Assembly (NCBI GenBank): GCA_900549215.1
Contig: URNJ01000088.1
Location: forward strand, 1 to 7,474
Reading direction: 5' to 3'
DNA length: 7,474 nt
Source of the DNA: an uncultured Collinsella sp.
GTDB lineage: Bacteria; Actinomycetota; Coriobacteriia; Coriobacteriales; Coriobacteriaceae
A program made the translations under genes and the position numbers. Positions 1 to 6,112 of this stretch are shown piece after piece. Within the stretch, counting starts at the first letter, position 1. Each line of letters begins with the position of its first letter. Under the pieces are notes generated by a model. The model saw only the letters and a program-made list of their open reading frames with translations. It had not been told where the DNA came from and did no database searches.

Positions 1-1926
1 CCCGAACTGGACGAGGCCGCCAAGGCTGCAGCCGAGCGCGAGGCTCGCCGCCAAGCGCTCTACGAGGAAAACGAGCGCGCCGAGGACGAGCGCGCCCGCG
101 CCGAGGCAGAGCGCATGCGCGATGTGGACGACGAGGACGAGGACGAGAAACCCCGCGACACCTGGGCGACGGTGCGCCGCCTGTGGAGCGAGGCTGCCGG
201 CGACCATTGGCGCTTCTATATCGTGTTCACGAGCATTGTGTTCTACGCCATCTTTAACACCGCTGCGCCGGCATATAGCGCCCGCGTGATCGATGAGCTG
301 TGGGGCCACATTCAGGTGGCGTTTGCCAACGGAACCACCTTCAACATCACTTGGGAGAACTGCGGCAAGACCATCTTCGTCTACTTTATGATTTGGACCG
401 CCGCCGCCTCGTTCTACGCACTCCAGAGCTTTTTGATGTCGAGCGTTGCCGAACGCCTCAACCTGCGCCTACGCAACCGCATCGCACAAAAGCTCAACCG
501 TCTGCCGCTCGCCTACTTTGACGCGCATCGCCCCGGAGAAGTGGTCAGTCGCGCGACCAACGACTTGGACAAGATGTCCGAGAGTATGCAGCGCGGACTG
601 CTGCAGCTGCTGGTGTCGATCGGCACCGTGGTGGGCGCCGTGAGCGTGATGTTCGTGTTTAGCGTGCCGCTCACGCTCGTCTTTTTGTTCTTTACGGCGT
701 TGTCGCTGCTAGTGACCAAGGTGGTTTCGAGCCGTACGCATGATGTGACGGGCGAGCGTCAGGAGTGGGTGTCCAAAATCACGAGCGCGGTCGAGGAAGG
801 CTATTCGGGCCGTCTGGTGATTCGCGCGTTCAACCGTGAGCGCCAGAGTTCTGCCGAGGTGCACCAGGCCTCGGGCGAGCTGGCACGCGTGAGTGCCAAG
901 GCCGACTTTATGATCAACGCCGTCGGACCCGCGGTTCGCTTTATTGGTCGCCTGGCGCAGATCGTGATTGCGCTCGTGGGCTGCAGCATGCTGGTTGCCG
1001 GTCACATGACCGTCGGCGTGTTCCAGGCGTTCTTCCAGTTTATCTACGAGGCGTCCGAACCCATGACGCAGCTGTCGTTTACCTTTAACTCGCTGCAGAG
1101 CGCGCTGGCAAGTGCGGAGCGCGTGTTCGACTTGCTCGATGAGCCCGAGATGGAGGCCGATCCGCAGCCGGATGAGGCCGCCAAGCTTCCGGGTCGCGTT
1201 GAGGGCCGCGTCGCCTTTGAGCATGTGCGCTTTGGCTATTCGCCCGACAAGCCGCTTATGCACGACGTGTCGTTTACCGCCGAGCCGGGCCAGAAGATTG
1301 CCGTGGTGGGAACCACGGGCGCAGGCAAGACGACGCTCATCAACCTGCTCATGCGCTTCTACGAGATTGACGGCGGGCGTATTACGCTCGACGGCGTGGA
1401 TACGAGCCGCATGGATCGCGGCGAGCTACGTCAGCAGTTTGGCATGGTGCTGCAGGACGCCTGGCTGTTTGACGGCACGATTGCCGAAAACATCGCCTAC
1501 GGCTGTCCCGAGGCGACGCGCGACGAGATCGTGGCGGCTGCGCGCGCCGCGCAGGTCGACTTCTTTGTGCGCACCATGCCGCAGGGCTACGACACGCGCG
1601 TGGCCAACGATGCCGAGAGCATCAGCCAGGGCCAGCGTCAGCTGCTGACCATCGCACGCGTGCTGCTCAACAACCCGGCGATTCTCATCCTGGACGAGGC
1701 GACCTCAAGCGTGGATACGCGTACCGAGCTTGCCATCGGTCGTGCCATGGACGCGCTCATGCGCGGGCGCACGAGCTTTGTGATCGCGCATCGCCTGTCG
1801 ACGATCGTGGACGCCGACCTGATCTTGGTCATGGACCACGGCAACATTATCGAGCAGGGCACGCATAAGGAGCTGCTCGCAGCCGAGGGTGCCTACGCCG
1901 ACCTCTATCTGAGCCAGTTCGCCTAA
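1..1926 (+). CDS. ABC exporter half-transporter (fused membrane and ATPase domains), 5'-truncated by the window edge
   Basis: A fused permease-ATPase of the MdlB/MsbA-like multidrug or lipid exporter class, which works in the inner membrane as a dimer. The frame is open from base 1 with strong G/C third-position bias, so I treat it as 5'-partial (641 codons visible). ATG 115, with GAGG 8 nt upstream, is an alternative start. In window codons: a Glu/Arg/Ala-rich charged N-terminus at about 1-57, transmembrane segments at about 73-93, 123-145, 200-241 (two) and 315-340, then the ATPase domain. ATPase motifs are Walker A GTTGAGKT (437-444), signature ISQGQ (541-545), Walker B ILILDE (561-566) with the catalytic Glu, D-loop SSVD (569-572) and switch His597. 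All key residues are intact. Many such proteins pair with a second half-transporter encoded next door; a partner upstream of the window is inferred, not seen. Substrate cannot be told. Confidence 0.93.
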   Translation, partial: PELDEAAKAAAEREARRQALYEENERAEDERARAEAERMRDVDDEDEDEKPRDTWATVRRLWSEAAGDHWRFYIVFTSIVFYAIFNTAAPAYSARVIDELWGHIQVAFANGTTFNITWENCGKTIFVYFMIWTAAASFYALQSFLMSSVAERLNLRLRNRIAQKLNRLPLAYFDAHRPGEVVSRATNDLDKMSESMQRGLLQLLVSIGTVVGAVSVMFVFSVPLTLVFLFFTALSLLVTKVVSSRTHDVTGERQEWVSKITSAVEEGYSGRLVIRAFNRERQSSAEVHQASGELARVSAKADFMINAVGPAVRFIGRLAQIVIALVGCSMLVAGHMTVGVFQAFFQFIYEASEPMTQLSFTFNSLQSALASAERVFDLLDEPEMEADPQPDEAAKLPGRVEGRVAFEHVRFGYSPDKPLMHDVSFTAEPGQKIAVVGTTGAGKTTLINLLMRFYEIDGGRITLDGVDTSRMDRGELRQQFGMVLQDAWLFDGTIAENIAYGCPEATRDEIVAAARAAQVDFFVRTMPQGYDTRVANDAESISQGQRQLLTIARVLLNNPAILILDEATSSVDTRTELAIGRAMDALMRGRTSFVIAHRLSTIVDADLILVMDHGNIIEQGTHKELLAAEGAYADLYLSQFA

Positions 1927-1963
1927 GGTGGCAAGGGGGCAGCCTCTTTGTCACATCACAAAT

Positions 1964-2003
1964 AAGGCGCGCCGGGGGTGAATCCTCTGGCGCGCCTTTG
2001 CGT
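1964..2003. terminator. Probable bidirectional intrinsic terminator between the ABC gene and cysE
   Basis: GGCGCGCC (1966-1973) pairs with GGCGCGCC (1989-1996). The stem extends inward through G-C and G-U pairs (1974-1978 with 1984-1988) and outward through AA/TT. On the plus strand it is followed by TTTGCGTT; on the minus strand by TTATTTGT. It lies 38 nt after the ABC transporter stop and about 37 nt beyond the cysE stop, so it can end both convergent transcripts. Confidence 0.75.
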
Positions 2004-2034
2004 TGGCGTTAATGTCGTCGGTGGTCGTCCGCCT

Positions 2035-2739
2035 CTAGCGTTCGTCCGCGAGCTTGGCGACGAGGGCCTTGAGCTCGGCCACCTCTCGCTCGAGTTCCTT
2101 GACGCGGCGGGCATTCTCGGTGATGCCTTGACGGTTGAGCGCGGATTGCTCGGCGGCATCGTCGGGCATGTACTCGCGATGCTGCTTGGCATCGAAGCTC
2201 TCCTCGAACACGCGGCAGCCGTTGCGCTTGATGATGCGCCCCGGCACGCCCACGACGGTGCAGTTGTCGGGCACGTCCTTGACGACAACCGAGTTGCCGC
2301 CGATTTTGACGTTGTTGCCGATGCGGATGTTGCCGAGCACCTTGGCGCCCGTGCCCACGGTGACGTTGTTGCCCAGGGTGGGGTGGCGCTTGCCGGTCTC
2401 GTTGCCGGTGCCGCCGAGCGTGACGCCCTGGTAGAGCACGCAGTTGTCGCCCACAATGGTGGTCTCGCCGATGACGACGCCCATGGCGTGGTCGATAAAG
2501 AAGTGCTTGCCAATCTGTGCGGCGGGATGAATTTCGACGCCGGTGATATGACGGGTGATCTGCGAGAGCACGCGGGCGAGCGAGCGATGACCGTGCTCCC
2601 AGAGCCAGTGCTCGGGCACGTGGTTCCACTTGGCGTGCAGGCCAGGATAGGAAAGGAAGATGACTAGACCGTTTTGCGCGGCGGGATCCTGCGCTTGGAC
2701 GGTCTTGATGTCCTCGCGAATGGTATTGATAAAGCTCAC
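2035..2739 (-). CDS. cysE: Serine O-acetyltransferase CysE
   Basis: A cytoplasmic enzyme that transfers acetyl from acetyl-CoA to L-serine, giving O-acetylserine, the first step of cysteine synthesis. I choose GTG at 2739 (234 aa) because AAGGGAGGG (2746-2754) sits 6 nt upstream; the frame is open to an ATG at 2826, but that would give a non-conserved extension across the promoter. Residues 1-65 form the helical N-terminus, shorter than in E. coli and like Gram-positive CysE. Residues 66-170 form a left-handed beta-helix of hexapeptide repeats. Catalytic His84 lies in IDHAMG, Glu69 in GVEIHP sits where E. coli has its partner Asp (normal for this subgroup), and RHP is at 118-120. The C-terminus (about 205-232) is a charged heptad-like helix, an unusual tail. 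No O-acetylserine sulfhydrylase gene is next to it, so it looks like a single-gene unit. Confidence 0.95.
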   Translation of the reverse strand: MSFINTIREDIKTVQAQDPAAQNGLVIFLSYPGLHAKWNHVPEHWLWEHGHRSLARVLSQITRHITGVEIHPAAQIGKHFFIDHAMGVVIGETTIVGDNCVLYQGVTLGGTGNETGKRHPTLGNNVTVGTGAKVLGNIRIGNNVKIGGNSVVVKDVPDNCTVVGVPGRIIKRNGCRVFEESFDAKQHREYMPDDAAEQSALNRQGITENARRVKELEREVAELKALVAKLADER

Positions 2740-2797
2740 CGGCCGCCCTCCCTTAGCGCCATGGCAATGCGATTCAATAAAGTATAGCGATTCGCTA
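2740..2797 (-). promoter_or_regulatory. cysE promoter with overlapping palindrome
   Basis: On the minus strand a TATACT -10 box (plus-strand 2781-2786) lies 41 nt upstream of the GTG start. The -35 match is poor (TTCCTA, 16-nt spacer). Directly upstream and overlapping the -10 is a perfect palindrome, TAGCGA-T-TCGCTA (2785-2797). GCGATTC also occurs twice in direct orientation (2769-2775 and 2787-2793), 18 bp apart, flanking the -10. A weak -35 with repeats over the -10 suggests regulation; the factor is unknown. Confidence 0.5.
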
Positions 2798-2882
2798 GGG
2801 ATTAGGAAGGACAATCTTGGCGGCATTGCGCAACAGGTGTCAGTTATGCAAACTTGCTGGTAATGGGGTCATGCTTTTGTGG

Positions 2883-2953
2883 GGTTGCGCACGAGGGGGC
2901 GCCGCAACCGTATACTGGTCAACTTGGACGTATCCGCGCCCACAACTGAGAGG
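2883..2953 (+). promoter_or_regulatory. DedA gene promoter, inverted repeat and ribosome binding site
   Basis: TATACT (2911-2916) is a good -10, with a transcript start expected near 2923. TTGCGC (2885-2890) resembles a -35 but with a long 20-nt spacer. An inverted repeat, GGTTGCG (2883-2889) and CGCAACC (2903-2909), covers this -35 and the spacer and is placed like an operator. GAGAGG (2948-2953), 9 nt before ATG 2963, serves as ribosome binding site and sets the start. Confidence 0.55.
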
Positions 2954-2962
2954 TTTTACTTC

Positions 2963-3610
2963 ATGGGTTTCATTAATTTTATCGCCGAGCTGCTCAAAGA
3001 CCCGCGCACCGCGATCGCCAGCTGGATCGCCGCCGGCCCGCTTATGGCCTACGGCTGTGTGTTCCTGATCATCTTTATCGAGACAGGCGTGGTGTTCTTC
3101 CCGTTCCTTCCCGGCGATTCGCTGCTGTTTGCTTCGGGCTTCTTTGCCCACAACGGCGGCTTTAACATCGTGGCGCTTCTGGCCACCGCATGGGCCGCAG
3201 CCATCCTGGGCGACCAGTGCAACTTTATGATCGGTCACTTCTTTGGCAAAAAGATTATCGCTTCGGGCAAGGTCAAGGCCATGACGCCCGAGCGCATCAA
3301 AAAGTCCGAGGATTTCTTGGACAAGTGGGGTCACCTGGCCATCTTCCTGGGTCGCTTCTTCCCGTTTATCCGCACCTTTGTGCCCTTTATCGCCGGCATG
3401 GGCGGCATGCACTGGCGCAATTTTGTCATCTTTAACGTGCTGGGCGGCATTACCTGGTCGACGCTCTTTACACTGCTGGGCTACTTCTTTGGCGGCATCC
3501 CCTTTGTGCAGGAGCACTTTGAGCTGCTGATCGTCGGCATCGTTGCCGTGTCGATCATCCCGACCGTGGTCGGTCTGGTTAAGGCTAAGCTGGGCAAAAA
3601 GAACGCGTAG
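2963..3610 (+). CDS. DedA-family inner-membrane protein (VTT/SNARE-associated domain)
   Basis: A 215-aa polytopic membrane protein. DedA proteins are flippase/transporter-like; some members flip undecaprenyl phosphate or phospholipids and support membrane-potential homeostasis, but this paralogue's substrate cannot be told from sequence. Family marks are Glu40 in a hydrophobic helix, FPFLPGD (46-52) in the first re-entrant region, and GRFFPFIRTFVPFIAG (130-145) with the conserved Arg131, Pro134, Arg137 and Pro141. Hydrophobic segments lie at about 24-45, 53-90, 124-146, 154-177 and 187-206, with a short basic C-terminus. The length is typical. ATG 2963 is chosen for its GAGAGG site; the frame is open upstream to 2879, but that would run through the promoter. 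Monocistronic: divergent from cysE and closed by a strong terminator. Confidence 0.92.
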   Translation: MGFINFIAELLKDPRTAIASWIAAGPLMAYGCVFLIIFIETGVVFFPFLPGDSLLFASGFFAHNGGFNIVALLATAWAAAILGDQCNFMIGHFFGKKIIASGKVKAMTPERIKKSEDFLDKWGHLAIFLGRFFPFIRTFVPFIAGMGGMHWRNFVIFNVLGGITWSTLFTLLGYFFGGIPFVQEHFELLIVGIVAVSIIPTVVGLVKAKLGKKNA

Positions 3611-3638
3611 CTCGAGCCAGCGCGCAAACCGTGCAGTT

Positions 3639-3678
3639 GAGGCCCGTCACCGCTTACGGTGGCGGGCCTCTTTAGTTT
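3639..3678 (+). terminator. Intrinsic terminator of the DedA gene
   Basis: GAGGCCCGTCACCG (3639-3652) pairs with CGGTGGCGGGCCTC (3657-3670) around a CTTA loop, 14 bp with one G-U pair, followed by TTTAGTTT. It begins 28 nt after the DedA stop codon. Confidence 0.9.
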
Positions 3679-3679
3679 C

Positions 3680-3899
3680 GGTCAAATGAAAATACTTTAC
3701 TTAGTTAAAGAAAAGCGTTTTATCAGACGCGTACGGGGAGTACAATCTCGTGCATGCGAATCGACGTGCCATCGGCTTTGATGCTGTTCGCGTGTCCCGT
3801 CCGGCTCTACGCTCCGGGCGTGCGACGTTGCGACGCGGTCGGCCTCGGTCCTTGCGTGCGGGTTCGCGAGTTTGCAACTGTGTATGTAAGGAGCGACAT
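3680..3899 (+). promoter_or_regulatory. ilvE promoter and ~150-nt leader
   Basis: Positions 3680-3724 are strikingly A+T-rich for this genome, like an UP element, and include CTTTA (3695-3699) and TAAAG (3706-3710) as a small inverted repeat. TACAAT (3741-3746) is a good -10 with TTTATC (3719-3724) as a weak -35 at 16 nt, placing the transcript start near 3753. The ~147-nt leader to ATG 3900 holds a 49-codon ORF (3754-3903) and possible stems such as GTTGC (3827-3831) with GCAAC (3874-3878). I see no T-box consensus and no rho-independent hairpin with a U-tract. AAGGAG (3888-3893), 6 nt before the ATG, is the ilvE ribosome binding site. Confidence 0.55.
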
Positions 3900-4952
3900 A
3901 TGACTGTCGAGAAGAAGGATATCGATTGGGGTAGCCTCAGCTTTGGCTACATGAAGACCGATTACAGCTACGAGGCTCATTGGAAGGATGGCGAGTGGGA
4001 CGAGGGCGGCCTGACCACCGACCACACCCTGCATGTCTCCGAGTGCGGCGGCATCTTCCATTACTGTCAGGAGGTCTTTGAGGGCTTGAAGGCCTACACC
4101 GCCGAGGACGGCAGCATCGTCTGCTTCCGTCCCGACATGAACGCCGAGCGCATGTACAACTCTGCGCAGCGCCTCGAGATGCCCCCGTTCCCCAAGGACA
4201 AGTTCGTTGAGGCCGTCAAGCAGGTCGTCTCTGCCAACGCCGCTTGGGTTCCGCCCTTCGGCTCCGGTGCGACCCTGTACGTGCGTCCGTTTATGATCGG
4301 TTCCGGTGACGTGATCGGCGTGGCTCCCGCTCCTGAGTACACGTTCCGCATTCTCGTGACCCCGGTCGGTCCGTACTTTAAGGGTGGCCTCAAGCCCGTC
4401 AAGCTGCGCGTTTCCGAGTATGACCGTGCCGCACCGCACGGCACCGGCAACATCAAGGCCGGCCTGAACTACGCCATGTCCCTTAAGCCCACGATGGAGG
4501 CCCATCGCGAGGGCTATGCCGAGAACCTGTATCTCGACTCCGAATCCCGCACCTATGTCGAGGAGACCGGCGGCGCCAACGTCCTGTTCGTGAAGGAGGA
4601 CGGCACGCTCGTCGTTCCGCAGTCGCACACCGACTCCATCCTGCCCTCCATCACCCGTCGTTCGCTCGTTCAGGTCGCTCAGGACCTGGGTATGACCGTC
4701 GATCAGCGCCCCGTCGAGTGGGCCGAGGTCAAGGCCGGCACCTTTGTGGAGTGCGGCCTGTGCGGCACCGCTGCCGTCATCTCCCCGGTGGGCGAGATTG
4801 ACAACAAGGTCTACGGCGCTGACGAGACCGTGACCTTCCCGGCTGGCTGCACCGAGATCGGCCCTGTGATGAAGAAGCTTCGCGAGACCCTGACTGGCAT
4901 CCAGTCTGGTGCTGTCGAGGACAAGCACAACTGGGTTTACACCGTCGCGTAA
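3900..4952 (+). CDS. ilvE: Branched-chain amino acid aminotransferase
   Basis: A PLP-dependent fold-type IV (class IV) transaminase that interconverts leucine, isoleucine and valine with their 2-oxo acids, using glutamate/2-oxoglutarate. It performs the last step of branched-chain amino acid synthesis or the first of breakdown, in the cytoplasm. At 350 aa it is of the longer BCAT type shared with eukaryotic enzymes. Marks are FEGLKAY (60-66), the PLP-binding Lys186 in GTGNIKAGLNYA (181-192), EETGGANVLF (221-230), where Glu normally contacts the cofactor ring nitrogen, and the C-terminal CGTAAVISPVGEI (288-300). ATG 3900 is chosen for the AAGGAG site; the frame is open upstream to GTG 3750, but that extension is Arg-rich, non-conserved and crosses the leader. 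No other ilv/leu genes are adjacent. Confidence 0.96.
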   Translation: MTVEKKDIDWGSLSFGYMKTDYSYEAHWKDGEWDEGGLTTDHTLHVSECGGIFHYCQEVFEGLKAYTAEDGSIVCFRPDMNAERMYNSAQRLEMPPFPKDKFVEAVKQVVSANAAWVPPFGSGATLYVRPFMIGSGDVIGVAPAPEYTFRILVTPVGPYFKGGLKPVKLRVSEYDRAAPHGTGNIKAGLNYAMSLKPTMEAHREGYAENLYLDSESRTYVEETGGANVLFVKEDGTLVVPQSHTDSILPSITRRSLVQVAQDLGMTVDQRPVEWAEVKAGTFVECGLCGTAAVISPVGEIDNKVYGADETVTFPAGCTEIGPVMKKLRETLTGIQSGAVEDKHNWVYTVA

Positions 4953-4968
4953 TTAGCCTTTCCTGTCC

Positions 4969-5093
4969 GGGCAGAGAGTAAGCTCCCTCCTGGCGCGTCC
5001 TCGGACATGCAAGAAGCCCTCGCTGCGCACTTCGTGCGGCGAGGGCTTCTTGCGTCCTGCGGAGTGCGCCGGGAGGGAGCTTGCTCTCCGCCC
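4969..5093. repeat. 125-bp imperfect palindrome (long hairpin element) after ilvE
   Basis: The arms 4969-5030 and 5034-5093 are inverse complements around a TTC loop. The outer arm is GGGCAGAGAGTAAGCTCCC.. (from 4969) against a right arm ending ..AGCTTGCTCTCCGCCC (5093), about 27 bp with one A-C mismatch and two G-U pairs. Then comes a 12/12-nt internal loop. The inner stem is GCAAGAAGCCCTCGC (5009-5023) against its complement at 5039-5053, 15 bp, followed by a 2-nt bulge and CGCAC/GTGCG. The left internal segment (GTCC-TC-GGAC, 4997-5006) is itself self-complementary. It starts 17 nt after the ilvE stop. This is too long and elaborate for a plain terminator; it may act as mRNA 3'-end stabiliser or terminator, or be a dispersed palindromic repeat. 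Confidence 0.75.
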
Positions 5094-5146
5094 TGCGGGC
5101 TCGGCGATGTCACAACGAACAATAATTAATCTGAATTAAAGATGGT

Positions 5147-5176
5147 GCGCGGCCTTTTAGGCCGCGCTTTTGTTTT
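5147..5176 (+). terminator. Intrinsic terminator downstream of ilvE
   Basis: GCGCGGCC (5147-5154) and GGCCGCGC (5160-5167) form a perfect 8-bp G/C stem with a TTTTA loop, followed by TTTTGTTTT. It lies about 195 nt after the ilvE stop, beyond the long palindrome, and is the clearest U-tract terminator for the ilvE transcript. Confidence 0.88.
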
Positions 5177-5200
5177 GGTTCGCGCCATGTGGGGGTGGCG

Positions 5201-5412
5201 GCGACGTGCATTTTTGCGAGTATTCTGCAATCGAAGGCCCCTGCATACCGACCTCGGGCAAAAAAATCGGGATTTCTCGATGTTTTCTACGGATGATGGG
5301 CGGGGTTATGGGCTGACAGCGTTTGATTTGCAGGGACATTCGCGGTCTTTGGCATTTATCGTGGCGCCCGAAGCTCTTGGCTATGTTGAATACTCCTAAA
5401 AATGCACGGCGC
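5201..5412. mobile_element. MITE-like element with terminal inverted repeats, no transposase
   Basis: The left end CGTGCATTTTT-GC-GAGTATTC-TG-CA (5205-5229) matches the reverse complement of the right end (5384-5408), CGTGCATTTTT-AG-GAGTATTC-AA-CA, at 21 of 25 positions. One step further out, GCG/CGC at 5201-5203 and 5410-5412 also match. The ~155-bp interior is visibly less G+C-biased than the flanks, contains an A7 run (5260-5266) and an inner CCCTGCA/TGCAGGG pair (5239-5245, 5330-5336), and encodes no transposase. I see no clear target-site duplication. The layout fits a non-autonomous miniature element or a structured intergenic repeat. A 39-codon open stretch (5280-5399) inside has no ribosome binding site. 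Confidence 0.6.
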
Positions 5413-5429
5413 TTAGAGGGGGACCTTCG

Positions 5430-5478
5430 CGAAAAAGGAAACCGCCCCGTCGAAGTATGCATTCGACGGGGCGGTTTA
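5430..5478 (-). terminator. Intrinsic terminator of lemA
   Basis: A perfect 16-bp stem, AAACCGCCCCGTCGAA (5439-5454) with TTCGACGGGGCGGTTT (5462-5477), has a 7-nt loop. Read on the minus strand it is followed by CCTTTTTC. It sits 36 nt beyond the lemA stop. On the plus strand the following sequence (ATGCATTTGG) is a poor tail, so it mainly serves lemA. Confidence 0.88.
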
Positions 5479-5513
5479 TGCATTTGGCCGATTAAGGATG
5501 CGCTGCCAAACTA

Positions 5514-6065
5514 CTAGAACTTGACGGTCGGGGCCTGGCGGGCTGCTTCGGCGGCCTCGAAGCCCTGGCGCTCCTTAAACTGGAAGATGCCGGCAAAGAT
5601 GACAGCCGGGAACGTCTGAATGGCGTTGTTGTAGCTGAGCACGCAATCGTTGTAGCTCTGGCGTGCGTAGCTAATCTTGTTCTCGGTATCCTCGAGCGAT
5701 GCCTGCAGCTGCGTAAAGTTGGTGTTTGCCTTAAGATCGGGATAGGCCTCGGCTACGGCGAAGAGCTGACGCAGCGCACCGGTCAGCACGTTGTCGGCTT
5801 CCATCTTGGCCTCGGGCGTGGTGGCCTTGACGGCGGTGTTACGCGCGCTGATCACGGCGGAGAGCGTCTCCTGCTCGTGCTTGGCGTAGCCCTTGACGGT
5901 CTCGACCAGGTTGGGGATCAGGTCGTTGCGGCGCTGCAGCTGCGTATCGATGTTCTGCCAGGCGTTATCGATGCGGTTACGCTTGGTGACCATGTTGTTG
6001 TAGATGCCGGCGATGGCGCAGACAATCACAATGACAACAACGATGCCGATGATGACGGTAATCAT
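5514..6065 (-). CDS. lemA: LemA family membrane-anchored protein
   Basis: A 183-aa protein of the LemA family: one N-terminal transmembrane helix and a helical-bundle domain. The molecular function of the family is not established. Residues 2-23 are almost purely Ile/Val/Ala, a signal anchor. Conserved blocks follow: KRNRIDNAWQNIDTQLQRR (28-46), NDLIPNLVETVKGYAKHE (47-64), YPDLKAN (108-114), LEDTENKISYARQSYN (124-139) and the FP...FQF region (152-163). The length is typical. ATG 6065 is chosen because GGAGA (6070-6074) lies just upstream and the protein then begins with the anchor; the frame is open to 6167, but that would cross the promoter. The gene ends with tandem TAG TAG. It often neighbours htpX or TPM-domain genes elsewhere, but here it stands alone, divergent from a TetR-type regulator. 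Confidence 0.93.
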   Translation of the reverse strand: MITVIIGIVVVIVIVCAIAGIYNNMVTKRNRIDNAWQNIDTQLQRRNDLIPNLVETVKGYAKHEQETLSAVISARNTAVKATTPEAKMEADNVLTGALRQLFAVAEAYPDLKANTNFTQLQASLEDTENKISYARQSYNDCVLSYNNAIQTFPAVIFAGIFQFKERQGFEAAEAARQAPTVKF

Positions 6066-6112
6066 GATGTCTCCGTTTCGAATGGCCGCGGCGGCATGCG
6101 CCAGCTGCCGTT

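Larger units (their letters stand above)
4953..5513. other. 561-bp structured intergenic region between convergent ilvE and lemA
   Basis: No convincing gene. In order it holds the 125-bp palindrome (4969-5093), an A+T-rich stretch with TTAAT-CTGA-ATTAA (5126-5139), an intrinsic terminator (5147-5176), a MITE-like block with terminal inverted repeats (5201-5412) and the lemA terminator (5430-5478). The short open frames crossing it lack a ribosome binding site and run through terminator stems or the repeat ends, so I do not call them genes. Confidence 0.7.

Noticed and set aside
709..1263. 184-codon open frame on the minus strand inside the ABC transporter gene
   Set aside because: Antisense shadow of a well-conserved gene in G+C-rich DNA; no ribosome binding site and no recognisable domain.
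3750..3899. 50-residue N-terminal extension of IlvE from GTG 3750
   Set aside because: Arg-rich, not part of the family, and AAGGAG is ideally spaced to ATG 3900.
3754..3899. T-box riboswitch in the ilvE leader
   Set aside because: No T-box consensus, no specifier-loop architecture, and no terminator/antiterminator pair visible.
4752..4763. CGLC in IlvE (residues 285-288) as a redox CXXC switch like human BCAT
   Set aside because: The human CXXC aligns a few residues further on, where this protein has Ala and Ser; Cys288 belongs to the conserved CGTAAVISPVG block.
3807..4928. 373-codon open frame on the minus strand over ilvE
   Set aside because: Long antisense frame produced by the strong third-position G/C bias of ilvE; its translation resembles no family and all ilvE motifs are intact on the plus strand.
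5157..5483. 108-codon minus-strand frame across the MITE-like element
   Set aside because: It begins inside the lemA terminator stem and crosses both inverted repeat ends; no ribosome binding site.
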